64,000 nucleotides of DNA. It comes from Fusobacterium_C necrophorum (GTDB taxonomy: Bacteria; Fusobacteriota; Fusobacteriia; Fusobacteriales; Fusobacteriaceae). A model generated the notes under the pieces. The model ran no database searches. It was not told the DNA's origin and saw only the letters and a list, made by a program, of their open reading frames with translations. The stretch is taken from assembly GCF_900104395.1 (NCBI RefSeq), contig NZ_FMXX01000006.1; one strand, given 5' to 3'. The position numbers and the translations under genes are program-made. This document shows positions 53,381-61,629 of this stretch, in pieces (position 1 is the first letter of the stretch; each line of letters opens with the position of its first letter).

Positions 53381-54370
53381 CTATTTCATTGAAAGCTTTA
53401 TTTTTTTGATTTCCTCAATCATGATTGGAAGAATTTCAACCGCATTTCCGACAATTCCTACATCGGCAATGTCAAAAATCGCCGCATCTTCATCTTTATT
53501 AATCGCTACAATATAATCCGAACCTACCACTCCTGATACGTGTTGTGTCGCTCCGGAAATTCCGCAAGCAATGTATAATTTTGGAGCTACAATCTTCCCG
53601 GATTGTCCGATTTGATGAGAACGGGGAATCCAGTTTTCTTCCGTTACCGGTCTTGTCGCTCCGACAACTCCTCCACAAACTTCCGCCAATTGTTTTACCA
53701 ATTCGAAATTTTCTTTCGTTCCCATTCCTCTTCCTCCGGCAACAATCACTTCCGCTTCTTCCAAGTTGACAGATTCTGAAATTTCTTGAACCACTTCTAA
53801 AATCTTAGTCAATAGATTTTTATTTTCCGGTGCTTCTTTTTGAATGTTTCCGGCTTTTCCTGCTTCCGCTATATTTTTCTTACAAACTCCCGATCTTAAA
53901 ATAACAATGGCGGGAGAATTTTCTATCGTAACTTCTTTTAAAATGTTTCCACTGTACATTGGTAAAGTCATCGTACATTTTCCTGCTTCACACTTCACTC
54001 CGACAACATCTGTCAAACATGGAAGTTTTGCTCTGCTGGCTACCATACTTCCAATGTCTTTTCCGTCCAAAGTAGAACCCAGGAAAAGAAAAGAAGGCTC
54101 ATAACTTGCCGTCACAGAAAGCAAAGCTTCTCCAATCGCTTCCACTTCTTTTCTCGCTTCTTCCAAACAAAGAACTTCATCCGCACCGAATTCCACGCAT
54201 TGTTGTGCCGCCGCCTCCAAGTTTTCTCCCACTAAAACAGCCACTACTTGCTTTCCTGTTTCTTTTGCCAGCTTTCCTGCTTGTGCCAAAGCTTCCAAAG
54301 AGACATTGATAGGAGCTCCATCCACGCTTTCAATATATACCATTATATTTTTATTCTTTTCGATACTCAT
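53381..54370 (-). CDS. etfA: Electron-transfer flavoprotein, alpha subunit
   Basis: Subunit of the EtfAB heterodimer that carries electrons between flavin dehydrogenases. The C-terminal FAD domain shows GGRGMGTKEN, GATRPVTEENW, SGKIVAPKLYIACGISG and INKDEDAAIFDIADVG. It has 329 residues and no N-terminal ferredoxin extension, unlike the LctC of some acetogens. It is last in an operon lctP-ldh-acd-etfB-etfA, so its partners should be the encoded lactate and acyl-CoA dehydrogenases. It starts 11 bp after etfB. Confidence 0.95.
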   Translation of the reverse strand: MSIEKNKNIMVYIESVDGAPINVSLEALAQAGKLAKETGKQVVAVLVGENLEAAAQQCVEFGADEVLCLEEARKEVEAIGEALLSVTASYEPSFLFLGSTLDGKDIGSMVASRAKLPCLTDVVGVKCEAGKCTMTLPMYSGNILKEVTIENSPAIVILRSGVCKKNIAEAGKAGNIQKEAPENKNLLTKILEVVQEISESVNLEEAEVIVAGGRGMGTKENFELVKQLAEVCGGVVGATRPVTEENWIPRSHQIGQSGKIVAPKLYIACGISGATQHVSGVVGSDYIVAINKDEDAAIFDIADVGIVGNAVEILPIMIEEIKKIKLSMK

Positions 54371-54381
54371 ATCATGACCTC

Positions 54382-55158
54382 CTAAAATACTTTTGCTTCC
54401 AGCATCTTTTCGATTGCTTGTGCCACTAATTCTTCTGCATTTCCGCTCTTAATTTTAATTCCTGCTTGTCTTTTCGGAGGAGCTGATATTGCCACTTCTT
54501 TCACGATATTTTCTGCTTTGCTATCCACTACCACTTCTGCAATAGCTTTCTTTCTTGCCGCCATTTTACTTTTGATGGTAGGATAACGAGGTTCATAATT
54601 CGGTTTGTTTACAGTTACCACACAAGGAACTGCCACTTCAATTCTTTGGTATCCTTCTTCCGTTTCTCTTTTTGCAATTACCTTTGTTTCATCCGCTTCG
54701 ATATCTACTAAGTTACTTACCACACCATATCCCAGTCCATCTGCTATCATAATTCCCACTTGACTGGAAGCATAGTCCGTACTTTCTCTTCCACAGAAAA
54801 TAACATCAAATTTTTTTCCTCGTTGTTCTTCTATCTTTTGAATTCCTTCTGCCACTTTTTGAGCCACTGCCAAAGTATCTCTGTTTTGATACTCTTCATC
54901 TTTAATATGGAAGGCCTCGTCCGCTCCTACTGCTAAACAGTTTTTCAAACTGTTGGCAGCACTCTCTCCACCCAAAGATACGACACAAACCGTTCCGCCT
55001 TTTTCTTCTTTTAAACGAGTTGCCATTTCCAAAGCATAGGTATCAAAAGCATTGACTACCTCCGTCACTCCCTCCAAAGCAGGTTTTCCTGTTTCCGGAT
55101 TTAACATGATTTCTACAGAATCGTCTGCAACTTGTTTTGCACATACTAATATTTCCAT
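54382..55158 (-). CDS. etfB: Electron-transfer flavoprotein, beta subunit
   Basis: EtfB of 258 residues with MEILVCAKQVADDSVEI and the ADGLGYGVVSNLV region. The AMP/FAD-binding motif is seen near VNAFDTYALEMATRLKE (abbreviated). In bifurcating Etfs this subunit holds the extra FAD; bifurcation here is possible, not proven. It lies 12 bp after the acyl-CoA dehydrogenase gene. The pairing of Etf, acyl-CoA dehydrogenase and lactate dehydrogenase in one operon is the key context. Confidence 0.95.
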   Translation of the reverse strand: MEILVCAKQVADDSVEIMLNPETGKPALEGVTEVVNAFDTYALEMATRLKEEKGGTVCVVSLGGESAANSLKNCLAVGADEAFHIKDEEYQNRDTLAVAQKVAEGIQKIEEQRGKKFDVIFCGRESTDYASSQVGIMIADGLGYGVVSNLVDIEADETKVIAKRETEEGYQRIEVAVPCVVTVNKPNYEPRYPTIKSKMAARKKAIAEVVVDSKAENIVKEVAISAPPKRQAGIKIKSGNAEELVAQAIEKMLEAKVF

Positions 55159-55170
55159 GTTGCTGCCTCC

Positions 55171-56307
55171 TTATCGTCCAATGACATGATTTGCTACTAC
55201 GATTCTTTGAATTTCGTTGGTTCCTTCGAAAATTTGGAATATTTTAGCATCTCTGATTAATTTTTCTACCGGATATTCCCGACTGTATCCATATCCACCG
55301 AATACTTGAATTGCTTCGGAAGAAACTTCCATAGAAATATCTCCTGCATAGCATTTTGCAATTGCGGATTCCTTTGCATAAGGAAGTCCTAAATCCATTT
55401 TTGTCAAAGCATGAGCAACCATTTGTCTGGCTGTTTCCGTTTTGATTTCCATATCCGCAATTTTGAATTGAAGTCCTTGATTTTTCAAAACCGGTTTTCC
55501 GAATTGAATTCTTTCTTTTCCATAAGCTACCGCTTCTCGAATTCCTCTTTGTGCAATTCCTGTTGCAATACATCCCATCCATGCTCTTGCTTGATCCAAA
55601 GTCTTCATAGCAATGGCAAATCCTTCTCCTTCTTTCCCTACTAAAGCGGAAGCCGGAACTCTGCAATCTTCCAAGACAACGTCCGCCGTATTGGAAGTTC
55701 GGATTCCCATTTTATTTTCATGATTTCCCGTGCTAAGACCCGGAGTTCCTTTTTCTACCAGGAACATGGACATTCCTTTCAATCCTTTGCTCTTATCGGT
55801 CATCGCTGTGATACAGTAAAATGCTGCTACTTCCGCATTGGTAATGAAACATTTTCTTCCATTTAAGATATAGTCATCTCCGTCTTTTACCGCTGTTGTT
55901 TTTCCTGCTCCGGCATCAGACCCTGCTCCCGGTTCCGTCAAACAGAAAGCTCCAAATCCACCTTCTAATACCAAATCACACATTCTTTGTTTTTGTTCTT
56001 CCGTTCCTGCGATTAACACCGGTTTCATAGCCAATCCGCTAGCAGAAATTGTTGTTGCAAATCCCGCATCCGCAATCGCCATTTCTTCTAATAGAGCAGC
56101 AACATCCACTCTGCTTAGACCCGGTCCTCCAAATTCTTCCGGAACTTCTAAGGCATGGTATCCTTGTTCAATTGCCTTGTCATAGATTTCTTTCGGCCAT
56201 TCCCCTGTGACATCATATTCTTTACATTGTTCTTTTACTTCGTTTTCACAGAATTTTTTTACGTCTTCCAATAAATCTTGAGCTTCTTCTGAAATTAAAT
56301 ATGCCAT
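55171..56307 (-). CDS. Acyl-CoA dehydrogenase, possible acryloyl-CoA reductase
   Basis: FAD enzyme of 378 residues. It shows CLTEPGAGSDAGA, the flavin motif FITNAEVAAFYC, and the catalytic-Glu motif FEGTNEIQR near the C-terminus. It is of the short-chain type (butyryl-, propionyl- or acryloyl-CoA). Because it lies between a lactate dehydrogenase and EtfBA, it may reduce acryloyl-CoA to propionyl-CoA with electrons from lactate. A role as butyryl-CoA dehydrogenase cannot be excluded. It begins 89 bp after the lactate dehydrogenase gene. Confidence 0.88.
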   Translation of the reverse strand: MAYLISEEAQDLLEDVKKFCENEVKEQCKEYDVTGEWPKEIYDKAIEQGYHALEVPEEFGGPGLSRVDVAALLEEMAIADAGFATTISASGLAMKPVLIAGTEEQKQRMCDLVLEGGFGAFCLTEPGAGSDAGAGKTTAVKDGDDYILNGRKCFITNAEVAAFYCITAMTDKSKGLKGMSMFLVEKGTPGLSTGNHENKMGIRTSNTADVVLEDCRVPASALVGKEGEGFAIAMKTLDQARAWMGCIATGIAQRGIREAVAYGKERIQFGKPVLKNQGLQFKIADMEIKTETARQMVAHALTKMDLGLPYAKESAIAKCYAGDISMEVSSEAIQVFGGYGYSREYPVEKLIRDAKIFQIFEGTNEIQRIVVANHVIGR

Positions 56308-56396
56308 TTCCTTACCTCCTGCATTCTATACCATCATTTTGATTTTTTATATTTTTTCTCTATCATAGACTTTTCTCTACTGTCCCTACTATAATT

Positions 56397-57824
56397 TTAC
56401 AATTTATAACAAATTTTATTCGGATTTAAAATCATCTTCGGATCGAATACTTCTTTGATTCCCTTCATCAATCTCATGTTTACATCTCCTGCAAATTCAT
56501 ATAAGAATTCCATTTTTCCAAATCCGATTCCGTGTTCTCCTGAAATTTGTCCTCCCAACTCAGCAGCTTTTCTATAAATGTCTTGCATAAATTCTTCCAC
56601 TTGTTTTTTGAAAGTTTCTTCGTCCAAGTCATTACTACATGCATAGATATGAAGATTTCCGTCTCCTGCATGTCCAAAACTTTTTACGGCAAAGTCATAT
56701 TTTTCTCCGACAGAATTCACATAATTCAAGTAAGGAGCAATTTGATTTACCGGTACTACGACATCACATTCATCCAATAATTTTGTTTCCGCTTCAATCG
56801 CTTCCAAGAAACTTCCTCTGGCTGCCCAAGCGTCTTTTTTCTTCGCAGGAGTATCTGCCACCAGAACATCCAATGCTCCAGCTTCCAATACAACTTCCGC
56901 CGCTCTTTCCGTAATTTCTTCCAAAGCTTCCATGCTGTCTCCGTCAAAGGTTACCAATAGGTAAGCTCCGATTTCCGTTCCTTCCAATTCTTTTGGAAAA
57001 ACGCTCTTTCCAATATATCGTTCGGAAGCCAGCACAATTTCTTTTTCCATGAATTCCAAAGCTTGTGGTTGTAAATGATTCATAAAGAATTTCGGTACCG
57101 TTGCAATACAGTCTTCCAAATTTTCATAAGGAATAATCAAACTGATGGTTTCTTTCGGAGCCGGAATTAATTTTAAGGTCAATTCCGTAATAATTCCTAA
57201 GGTTCCTTCCGATCCCACCATAAGGTTTAGTAAGCTGTATCCTGTACTTGTTTTGGAAACAGTGGCTCCCAATTTTACAATTTCTCCTGTTGGAAGAACG
57301 ACCGTCATGGCTCTTACATAATCTCTTGTGCATCCATATTTTACAGCTCTCATTCCTCCGGCATTTGTGGATACATTTCCCCCGATGGTGGCAAATTTTT
57401 CTCCGGGATCAGGCGGATACAGCAGCCCTTGTTTTTGAGTATCTTCCGCTAAATCATTCAACAAAACTCCGGGTTCCACTCGAACTACAAAATTTTCATA
57501 ATCATATTCCAAAATTTTATTCATCTTTGTCATATTCAACATCACTCCACCATGTAGAGCTACAGCAGCTCCGGTTAATCCGGTTCCCGCTCCTCTTGGA
57601 ATCACAGGAATATTATGTTCATAACATAATTTTACAATTGCCGCAATATCTTCCGTTGTTGTCGCATCAATCACAACTTCCGGTTGTCCTTGTCCATAAA
57701 TCGGCATTTCATCATGAAAAAAATCTTGATTGATTTCTTCGCCTACATATACTTTTCCGGGAACAATTTTTCGAAATTCTTCCACTAACTCTGCACTCAC
57801 CTTATTATAGGTATATTCTGCCAT
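56397..57824 (-). CDS. FAD-linked lactate dehydrogenase (GlcD/LctD type)
   Basis: FAD-dependent 2-hydroxy-acid oxidase of 475 residues that should oxidise lactate to pyruvate and pass electrons to EtfAB. The FAD motif is RGAGTGLTGAAV, and the C-terminal domain has GHAGDGNLHIY and SGEHGIGFGK. I set the start at ATG 57824 (MAEYTYNK), behind TAAGGAGGGAAGG. The longer reading to 57911 begins at the transcription start. The stereospecificity (D or L) is not readable. Two LldR-type operators flank the leader (57844 and 57898). Confidence 0.92.
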   Translation of the reverse strand: MAEYTYNKVSAELVEEFRKIVPGKVYVGEEINQDFFHDEMPIYGQGQPEVVIDATTTEDIAAIVKLCYEHNIPVIPRGAGTGLTGAAVALHGGVMLNMTKMNKILEYDYENFVVRVEPGVLLNDLAEDTQKQGLLYPPDPGEKFATIGGNVSTNAGGMRAVKYGCTRDYVRAMTVVLPTGEIVKLGATVSKTSTGYSLLNLMVGSEGTLGIITELTLKLIPAPKETISLIIPYENLEDCIATVPKFFMNHLQPQALEFMEKEIVLASERYIGKSVFPKELEGTEIGAYLLVTFDGDSMEALEEITERAAEVVLEAGALDVLVADTPAKKKDAWAARGSFLEAIEAETKLLDECDVVVPVNQIAPYLNYVNSVGEKYDFAVKSFGHAGDGNLHIYACSNDLDEETFKKQVEEFMQDIYRKAAELGGQISGEHGIGFGKMEFLYEFAGDVNMRLMKGIKEVFDPKMILNPNKICYKL

Positions 57825-57843
57825 CTTCCTTCCCTCCTTAACA

Positions 57844-57854
57844 ACTGGTACTAC
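57844..57854. promoter_or_regulatory. LldR-type operator, copy 1
   Basis: TGGTACTACCA, a perfect palindrome (TGGT-N3-ACCA) fitting the TNGT-N3-ACNA consensus of GntR/LldR lactate regulators. It lies 20 bp upstream of the lactate dehydrogenase start codon. Confidence 0.65.
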
Positions 57855-57897
57855 CAATTTTTCTTGTAAAAATGAAACCAATAAAGATCTTTTCTTT

Positions 57898-57908
57898 ATT
57901 GGTACTAC
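57898..57908. promoter_or_regulatory. LldR-type operator, copy 2
   Basis: Second identical TGGTACTACCA, 54 bp from copy 1 (about five helical turns). It lies just past the predicted transcription start, where binding would repress. Confidence 0.7.
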
Positions 57909-57919
57909 CACTTTCAGCT

Positions 57920-57948
57920 AGAGTATAAACCTTTCTGCTCTTTTTGTC
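57920..57948 (-). promoter_or_regulatory. Lactate dehydrogenase operon promoter
   Basis: Minus strand TTGACA (57943-57948), 17-bp spacer, TATACT (57920-57925). Near-consensus, and followed by operator copy 2. Confidence 0.8.
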
Positions 57949-58033
57949 AACAATTTTGTTAATTTTTTTAGCATTTTATCATTTTTCATAACAATTTTCT
58001 CTAAAATCCCCAAAAATACGGAGAAAGAAAGGC

Positions 58034-58140
58034 GCAATTGCCACAAAGCAACTGCTCCCGTCCTACTCTGTTTACAAATCCACTTCAAATTCAGGTTACT
58101 GAATTCCTCGTTTCCAGTCCCCCCATATCTCTTGGAAACG
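58034..58140 (-). other. Three-hairpin segment between lctP and lactate dehydrogenase
   Basis: Stems: CGTTTCCA/TGGAAACG (58109-58116, 58133-58140); AATTCAG/CTGAATT (58088-58094, 58099-58105); GCAATTGC/GCAACTGC (58034-58041, 58048-58055). The last is followed on the minus strand by GCC and TTTCTTTCTC, so it may be the lctP terminator. The other two have no assigned role. Confidence 0.5.
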
Positions 58141-58141
58141 A

Positions 58142-59722
58142 TTATTTTAAAACAACCGGTAAATTTGGCAATAAGATGTAAACATAAATCAAAGCCAAAA
58201 CAGCATATAGAGTCCAAAGAACACAAATCGGTTTAAATACCTTTCTCATAACAATTCCTTCTGAATTCTTCAACCCTACCGTAGTACATGCGGCAACTAC
58301 GTTATTTGTACAAATCATATTTCCTAAAGCTCCTCCTGCACTTTGTGCGGCAAAAACAACAGGAATGCTCAATCCTAAGATAGTACAAGCTTTTGCATGT
58401 AGAGCGGAGAACATAATATTAGATCCTGTAGTAGTTCCTGCCACGAAAGAACCAAGTGACCCTATGATAGCCGCAAATGCCGGATATAAAGCTCCTGTTA
58501 CTTCTGCAAGAGCTGTTGCAATAATCGTCAACATACCTGTTACCTTCATCAAATTTGCAAGTGCTAGAAGTGCTGCCATTGCTATTAAAGCTCCTACTAC
58601 GCTGAATAAGGACTCCTTTGCATATTTGGGCATAGAAGGCGTTGCTTTCAAAATAATGGAACCTACAAAACATACAGAGGCCATCGTAGTTCCAATCCAA
58701 ACAGCAAATCCTAAACCGATGAACCATCTTGGTGCAAAGAAACGAACGGAAGGCAATACAATCATAAGGATTAAATAGGTTGCCACAGCTGACCAAGCGG
58801 ACATGGAACTCTTTTCTACACTTTCATCCAAGACCAATTTGAAATCTTCCGGTGTTTCTGTAGAACGATTGAATAATTTGATATAAAGTACGGAAGCCAA
58901 TAGAGAGAAAATTCCTGCACAAATGGTTGGGAATTCCGCCCCTAAGAAAGTTCCGATAATCACTAAGGAAATTCCATATACAAACCCTACGAATACTGCA
59001 AAACATGCGATCTCTTTATCAAAAGCTTTTTTTCCATATAGGACAAATAACACCAATGCAGGACAAATCAATGCTCCGAAGAATTGAATAAAAGAAGTTG
59101 CCATAGAAATATTCATAATGGTTGCATCCACATCAATAGCTGTCGGTGCTGCCACCTTTGCTAAGTAAGGAACTGTATTCATCATTTCTTGAACAACTTC
59201 TGCTCCTTGTGTAGAAAGGTATGGACTAAATCCTCCGATCGTTGTCAATCCTGCCGCTCCTAAAGCCGCTGCAATTCCATTAAAGATCAAAGCTGCTGTC
59301 GCTGCTTCCAAAGCAGGTAATCCTAAGGCCATTAAGAATGGTCCTGCAACTGCAGCCGGAGTTCCGGCTCCTGCAACCCCTTCCAAAAATCCTCCAAAAC
59401 AAAAGGCTACAATAATGATTTGTTTTCGACGATCCAAAGTCAATTCTGCAATAATTTCTTTGATTCTGTCCATAGCCCCTGTATGAATTAGCATGTTTAA
59501 AATTAAAAAAGCTGCCCAAATCATATACACCATTTTCGATCCTTCGATAATCCCTATCTTTGTTTGTCGAATGACTTCAAACACTTCCGTTTTGAAATAA
59601 AGCACGGATAACACCATTGTGTAGACCATAGCTACCAATGAAACCCATTTTGCAGACTTTTTCAAACCAACTACTCCCACTACTACTACAATCAAAGGAG
59701 TCAACGATAAAAATAAATCCAA
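58142..59722 (-). CDS. lctP: Lactate permease
   Basis: LctP-family lactate:H+ symporter of the inner membrane, 526 residues and about thirteen hydrophobic segments. The GVAGAGTPAAVAGPFLM and AGTTTGSNIMFSALH regions are family hallmarks. I place the start at TTG 59722, (M)DLFLSLTPLIVV. ATGGAGGTGGG lies just before it, while the ATG at 59737 has no ribosome site. It is the first gene of the lactate cluster, with its own promoter and a likely LldR operator. A structured segment separates it from the lactate dehydrogenase gene. Confidence 0.94.
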   Translation of the reverse strand: MDLFLSLTPLIVVVVGVVGLKKSAKWVSLVAMVYTMVLSVLYFKTEVFEVIRQTKIGIIEGSKMVYMIWAAFLILNMLIHTGAMDRIKEIIAELTLDRRKQIIIVAFCFGGFLEGVAGAGTPAAVAGPFLMALGLPALEAATAALIFNGIAAALGAAGLTTIGGFSPYLSTQGAEVVQEMMNTVPYLAKVAAPTAIDVDATIMNISMATSFIQFFGALICPALVLFVLYGKKAFDKEIACFAVFVGFVYGISLVIIGTFLGAEFPTICAGIFSLLASVLYIKLFNRSTETPEDFKLVLDESVEKSSMSAWSAVATYLILMIVLPSVRFFAPRWFIGLGFAVWIGTTMASVCFVGSIILKATPSMPKYAKESLFSVVGALIAMAALLALANLMKVTGMLTIIATALAEVTGALYPAFAAIIGSLGSFVAGTTTGSNIMFSALHAKACTILGLSIPVVFAAQSAGGALGNMICTNNVVAACTTVGLKNSEGIVMRKVFKPICVLWTLYAVLALIYVYILLPNLPVVLK

Positions 59723-59802
59723 ATTTCCCACCTCCATATTTTGTCATAGAAAAGACCTCATCTCTTTTCTATCCTTTCTTAAACTCTGTTATCATCCCTA
59801 AC

Positions 59803-59813
59803 TGGTCTGACAA
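59803..59813. promoter_or_regulatory. LldR-type operator at lctP
   Basis: TGGTCTGACAA fits TNGT-N3-ACNA. It lies about 17 bp past the -10 of the lctP promoter, the same position as in the lactate dehydrogenase operon. Confidence 0.55.
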
Positions 59814-59829
59814 CTAACCACTACTTACA

Positions 59830-59858
59830 TAAATACATTATTTTTTTGAATTTGTCAA
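59830..59858 (-). promoter_or_regulatory. lctP promoter
   Basis: Minus strand TTGACA (59853-59858), 17-bp spacer, TATTTA (59830-59835). A perfect -35 with a 4/6 -10. Confidence 0.65.
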
Positions 59859-59861
59859 TAT

Positions 59862-60059
59862 TTTTTGTTCTTTTTTTTTACTTTTTATTTATATACAGTA
59901 TTTTTACAAGTAAAAACGAACTTGATTTTTTTCATATACTGCTTGAAATTCCTAAGATATTTCATCTTTTTCGAAGTTTTTTCTCTACAAAAATTTTTTT
60001 ATTCCAAAAATAAAAAAGGGGCTGTTGCAAATTAAATAATTGAGTCCCAAAAGAAAAAA
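59862..60059. other. AT-rich spacer before the IS element
   Basis: Part of the 405-bp gap between the lctP start and the transposase stop. Apart from the lctP promoter/operator and the IS left end, it is T-rich DNA with no gene. GGGGCTGTTGCAAATTAA (from 60018) resembles an IS1182-type terminus and may be the true outer end of the element. Confidence 0.4.
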
Positions 60060-60092
60060 GACACTAAAAAATATTTTTTATATTTTAGTGTC
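60060..60092 (-). terminator. Terminator at the left end of the IS element
   Basis: GACACTAAAA (60060-60069) pairs with TTTTAGTGTC (60083-60092), followed on the minus strand by TTTTTT. It would end transcripts coming from the transposase. Confidence 0.75.
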
Positions 60093-60127
60093 TCAGACTG
60101 TAGACAAAAAAGAGAGTAAAAATTATT

Positions 60128-61548
60128 TTAACCTCTCTTTTTTTGAGCTGATTGCGTGTAATTTGCAAAAAACAGAAAAGATTTTAGTGTAAATAGTCCT
60201 TTCCTTGCTTTCCAAATCGCTAATTTTTTTAAATTCATGCATGCAAATTTGAGAGTCAGTTCCATTTTTACTTTTTCTAACCCTCTGTATTGTGTATATC
60301 GTAATCCATGTAATTCTTTTCCATCCGCAAACACTCGCTCTATTGTCTCACTTCTTTTGGAATATAGTTCGCGCATTCCTTCTGAATGTCGAATATCCTC
60401 CACCATTTCTAAATAGTCTTCCCAAATATGACGTGTCACGAGTTTTGTAGCATTTTTGCTTTCTGTACATTGTTTTCTGTCAGGACAATTTTGGCAAATA
60501 TTTCGATTGCTTTTATACTCTCGGTATCCATCTCGATTTGTAGTCAAATATTTTAAAACCTGATTTTGTGGACATAAGTAACAATCATAGTATTCATCAT
60601 AGACATAATCCTGTTTTTTAAAAAATCCTTTTTTGGTCATAAGTCTCTTATATGGCATAACAGGGACTTTTCCATCCTCTAAGATCAATTTTGCAATGGC
60701 AGGAATTTTATATCTGTCATCTACTACAATCTTTTGAATATTTTTATACTTTTCCTGTAATAGCTTATATAGTTTTGGGAAAGAAGTGGAATCATGAACA
60801 TTTCCTGGCTCTACCACAAATCCCAAGATAAAATTATTTTCATCGCAAGCAGTGTTGGTGGAATACGCGAATACTTTTTTATGTTCTCCTTTATGGAAGA
60901 GTCCACAATCTGGATCGGTTGTACTTTCTTTTTTTCTCTTATATTTGATTTCTCTCGAAAGATTTAACGTTTTTTTTTATGGAATTGACGATCTAGTTCA
61001 ATCTCTTGATTTAATGTTTCTTGGTAGAATTTTGCGCTTTCTTCTTTGAGTACATTTTTAGCCTTCTTTAGATTTGCATTTGCTTTAATATGCGTTCCAT
61101 CGATAAAAACATTTTCAGAATTTAGAAATTTAGCTGCCATAATCTCATCAATAATATGAAAGAAAATGTCATTAAAAATTTCAGTTCCTTGAAATCTTCT
61201 TTGATAATTTTTTCCAAAGGTAAAGAAATGAGGAATTTTTTCTTCCAAGCCGTATCCTAAAAACCATCGATATGCTAGATTTACTTCAATTTCTTGTATG
61301 GTTTGTCTCATAGAACGAATTCCGAAAAGGTATTGGATTAAGATGATTTTGAACAGGACTACGGGATCAATACTAGGTTTTCCAATGGAACTGTAGAGAG
61401 GTTTTACTTTTTCATAGATAAAAGAAAAATCAATGGCAGCATCGATTTTTCGAATGATGTGCTCTTTAGGAACCAGCGCATCTAAACTAATATTTTTTTC
61501 TGTTAATCGTTGTTCTGTATTTTTTAAAGTCATCATAGATATCACCAC
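60128..61548 (-). pseudogene. IS1182-family transposase, frameshifted
   Basis: Two frames make up one DDE transposase of about 470 residues. Frame 1 (61548 to 60964) encodes the N-terminal part with DAAIDFSFIYEKVKPLYS, IPHFFTFGKNY and FIDGTHIKANANLKKA. It runs into a stop at nine consecutive A residues (minus strand; T at 60970-60978). One added A would keep the frame into DPDCGLFHKGEHKK and then the second frame (60826 to 60128), which has VVDDRYKIPAI and RSETIERVFADGKELHGLRY. The break is either loss of function, a homopolymer error, or programmed slippage that yields full-length enzyme. Confidence 0.8.
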
Positions 61549-61584
61549 CTATCCCTAGTATAGCAGATTTTGTAAAACAAAAAA

Positions 61585-61617
61585 AGACTGTAAACAAATT
61601 TATTTTGTCTACAGTCT
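61585..61617 (-). terminator. Adhesin terminator / IS right-end hairpin
   Basis: AGACTGTAAACAAA (61585-61598) pairs with TTTGTCTACAGTCT (61604-61617) with one mismatch, followed on the minus strand by TTTTTTTG. It lies 12 bp past the adhesin stop codon, so it works as its terminator although it is also the IS right repeat. Confidence 0.75.
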
Positions 61618-61629
61618 CCTATTTTTTAC

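Larger units (their letters stand above)
60095..61617 (-). mobile_element. IS1182-like insertion sequence
   Basis: About 1.5 kb bounded by a 15-bp perfect inverted repeat, AGACTGTAGACAAAA at 60095-60109 and its complement at 61603-61617. It holds one transposase gene split by a frameshift. I found no clear target duplication, and the left boundary could lie farther out (see 60018). It lies between lctP and the adhesin, just beyond the adhesin stop codon. Confidence 0.7.

Noticed and set aside
57248..57733. A 161-residue plus-strand frame inside the lactate dehydrogenase gene
   Set aside because: It is antisense to a well-conserved FAD domain, and no promoter or ribosome site supports it.
58034..58140. 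A known riboswitch (e.g. THF or glycine) in the structured gap
   Set aside because: None of the conserved core sequences of these classes could be matched by eye.
57918..58226. A 102-residue reading frame in the lctP to lactate dehydrogenase gap
   Set aside because: It overlaps the lctP 3' end and the predicted promoter, has no ribosome site, and shows no protein-like pattern; the gap is better explained by hairpins, promoter and operators.
60018..60059. Treating GGGGCTGTTGCAAATTAA as the definite left end of the IS1182-like element
   Set aside because: It looks like an IS terminus, but no matching inverted copy is seen at the right end, so the 15-bp repeat at 60095 was used instead.
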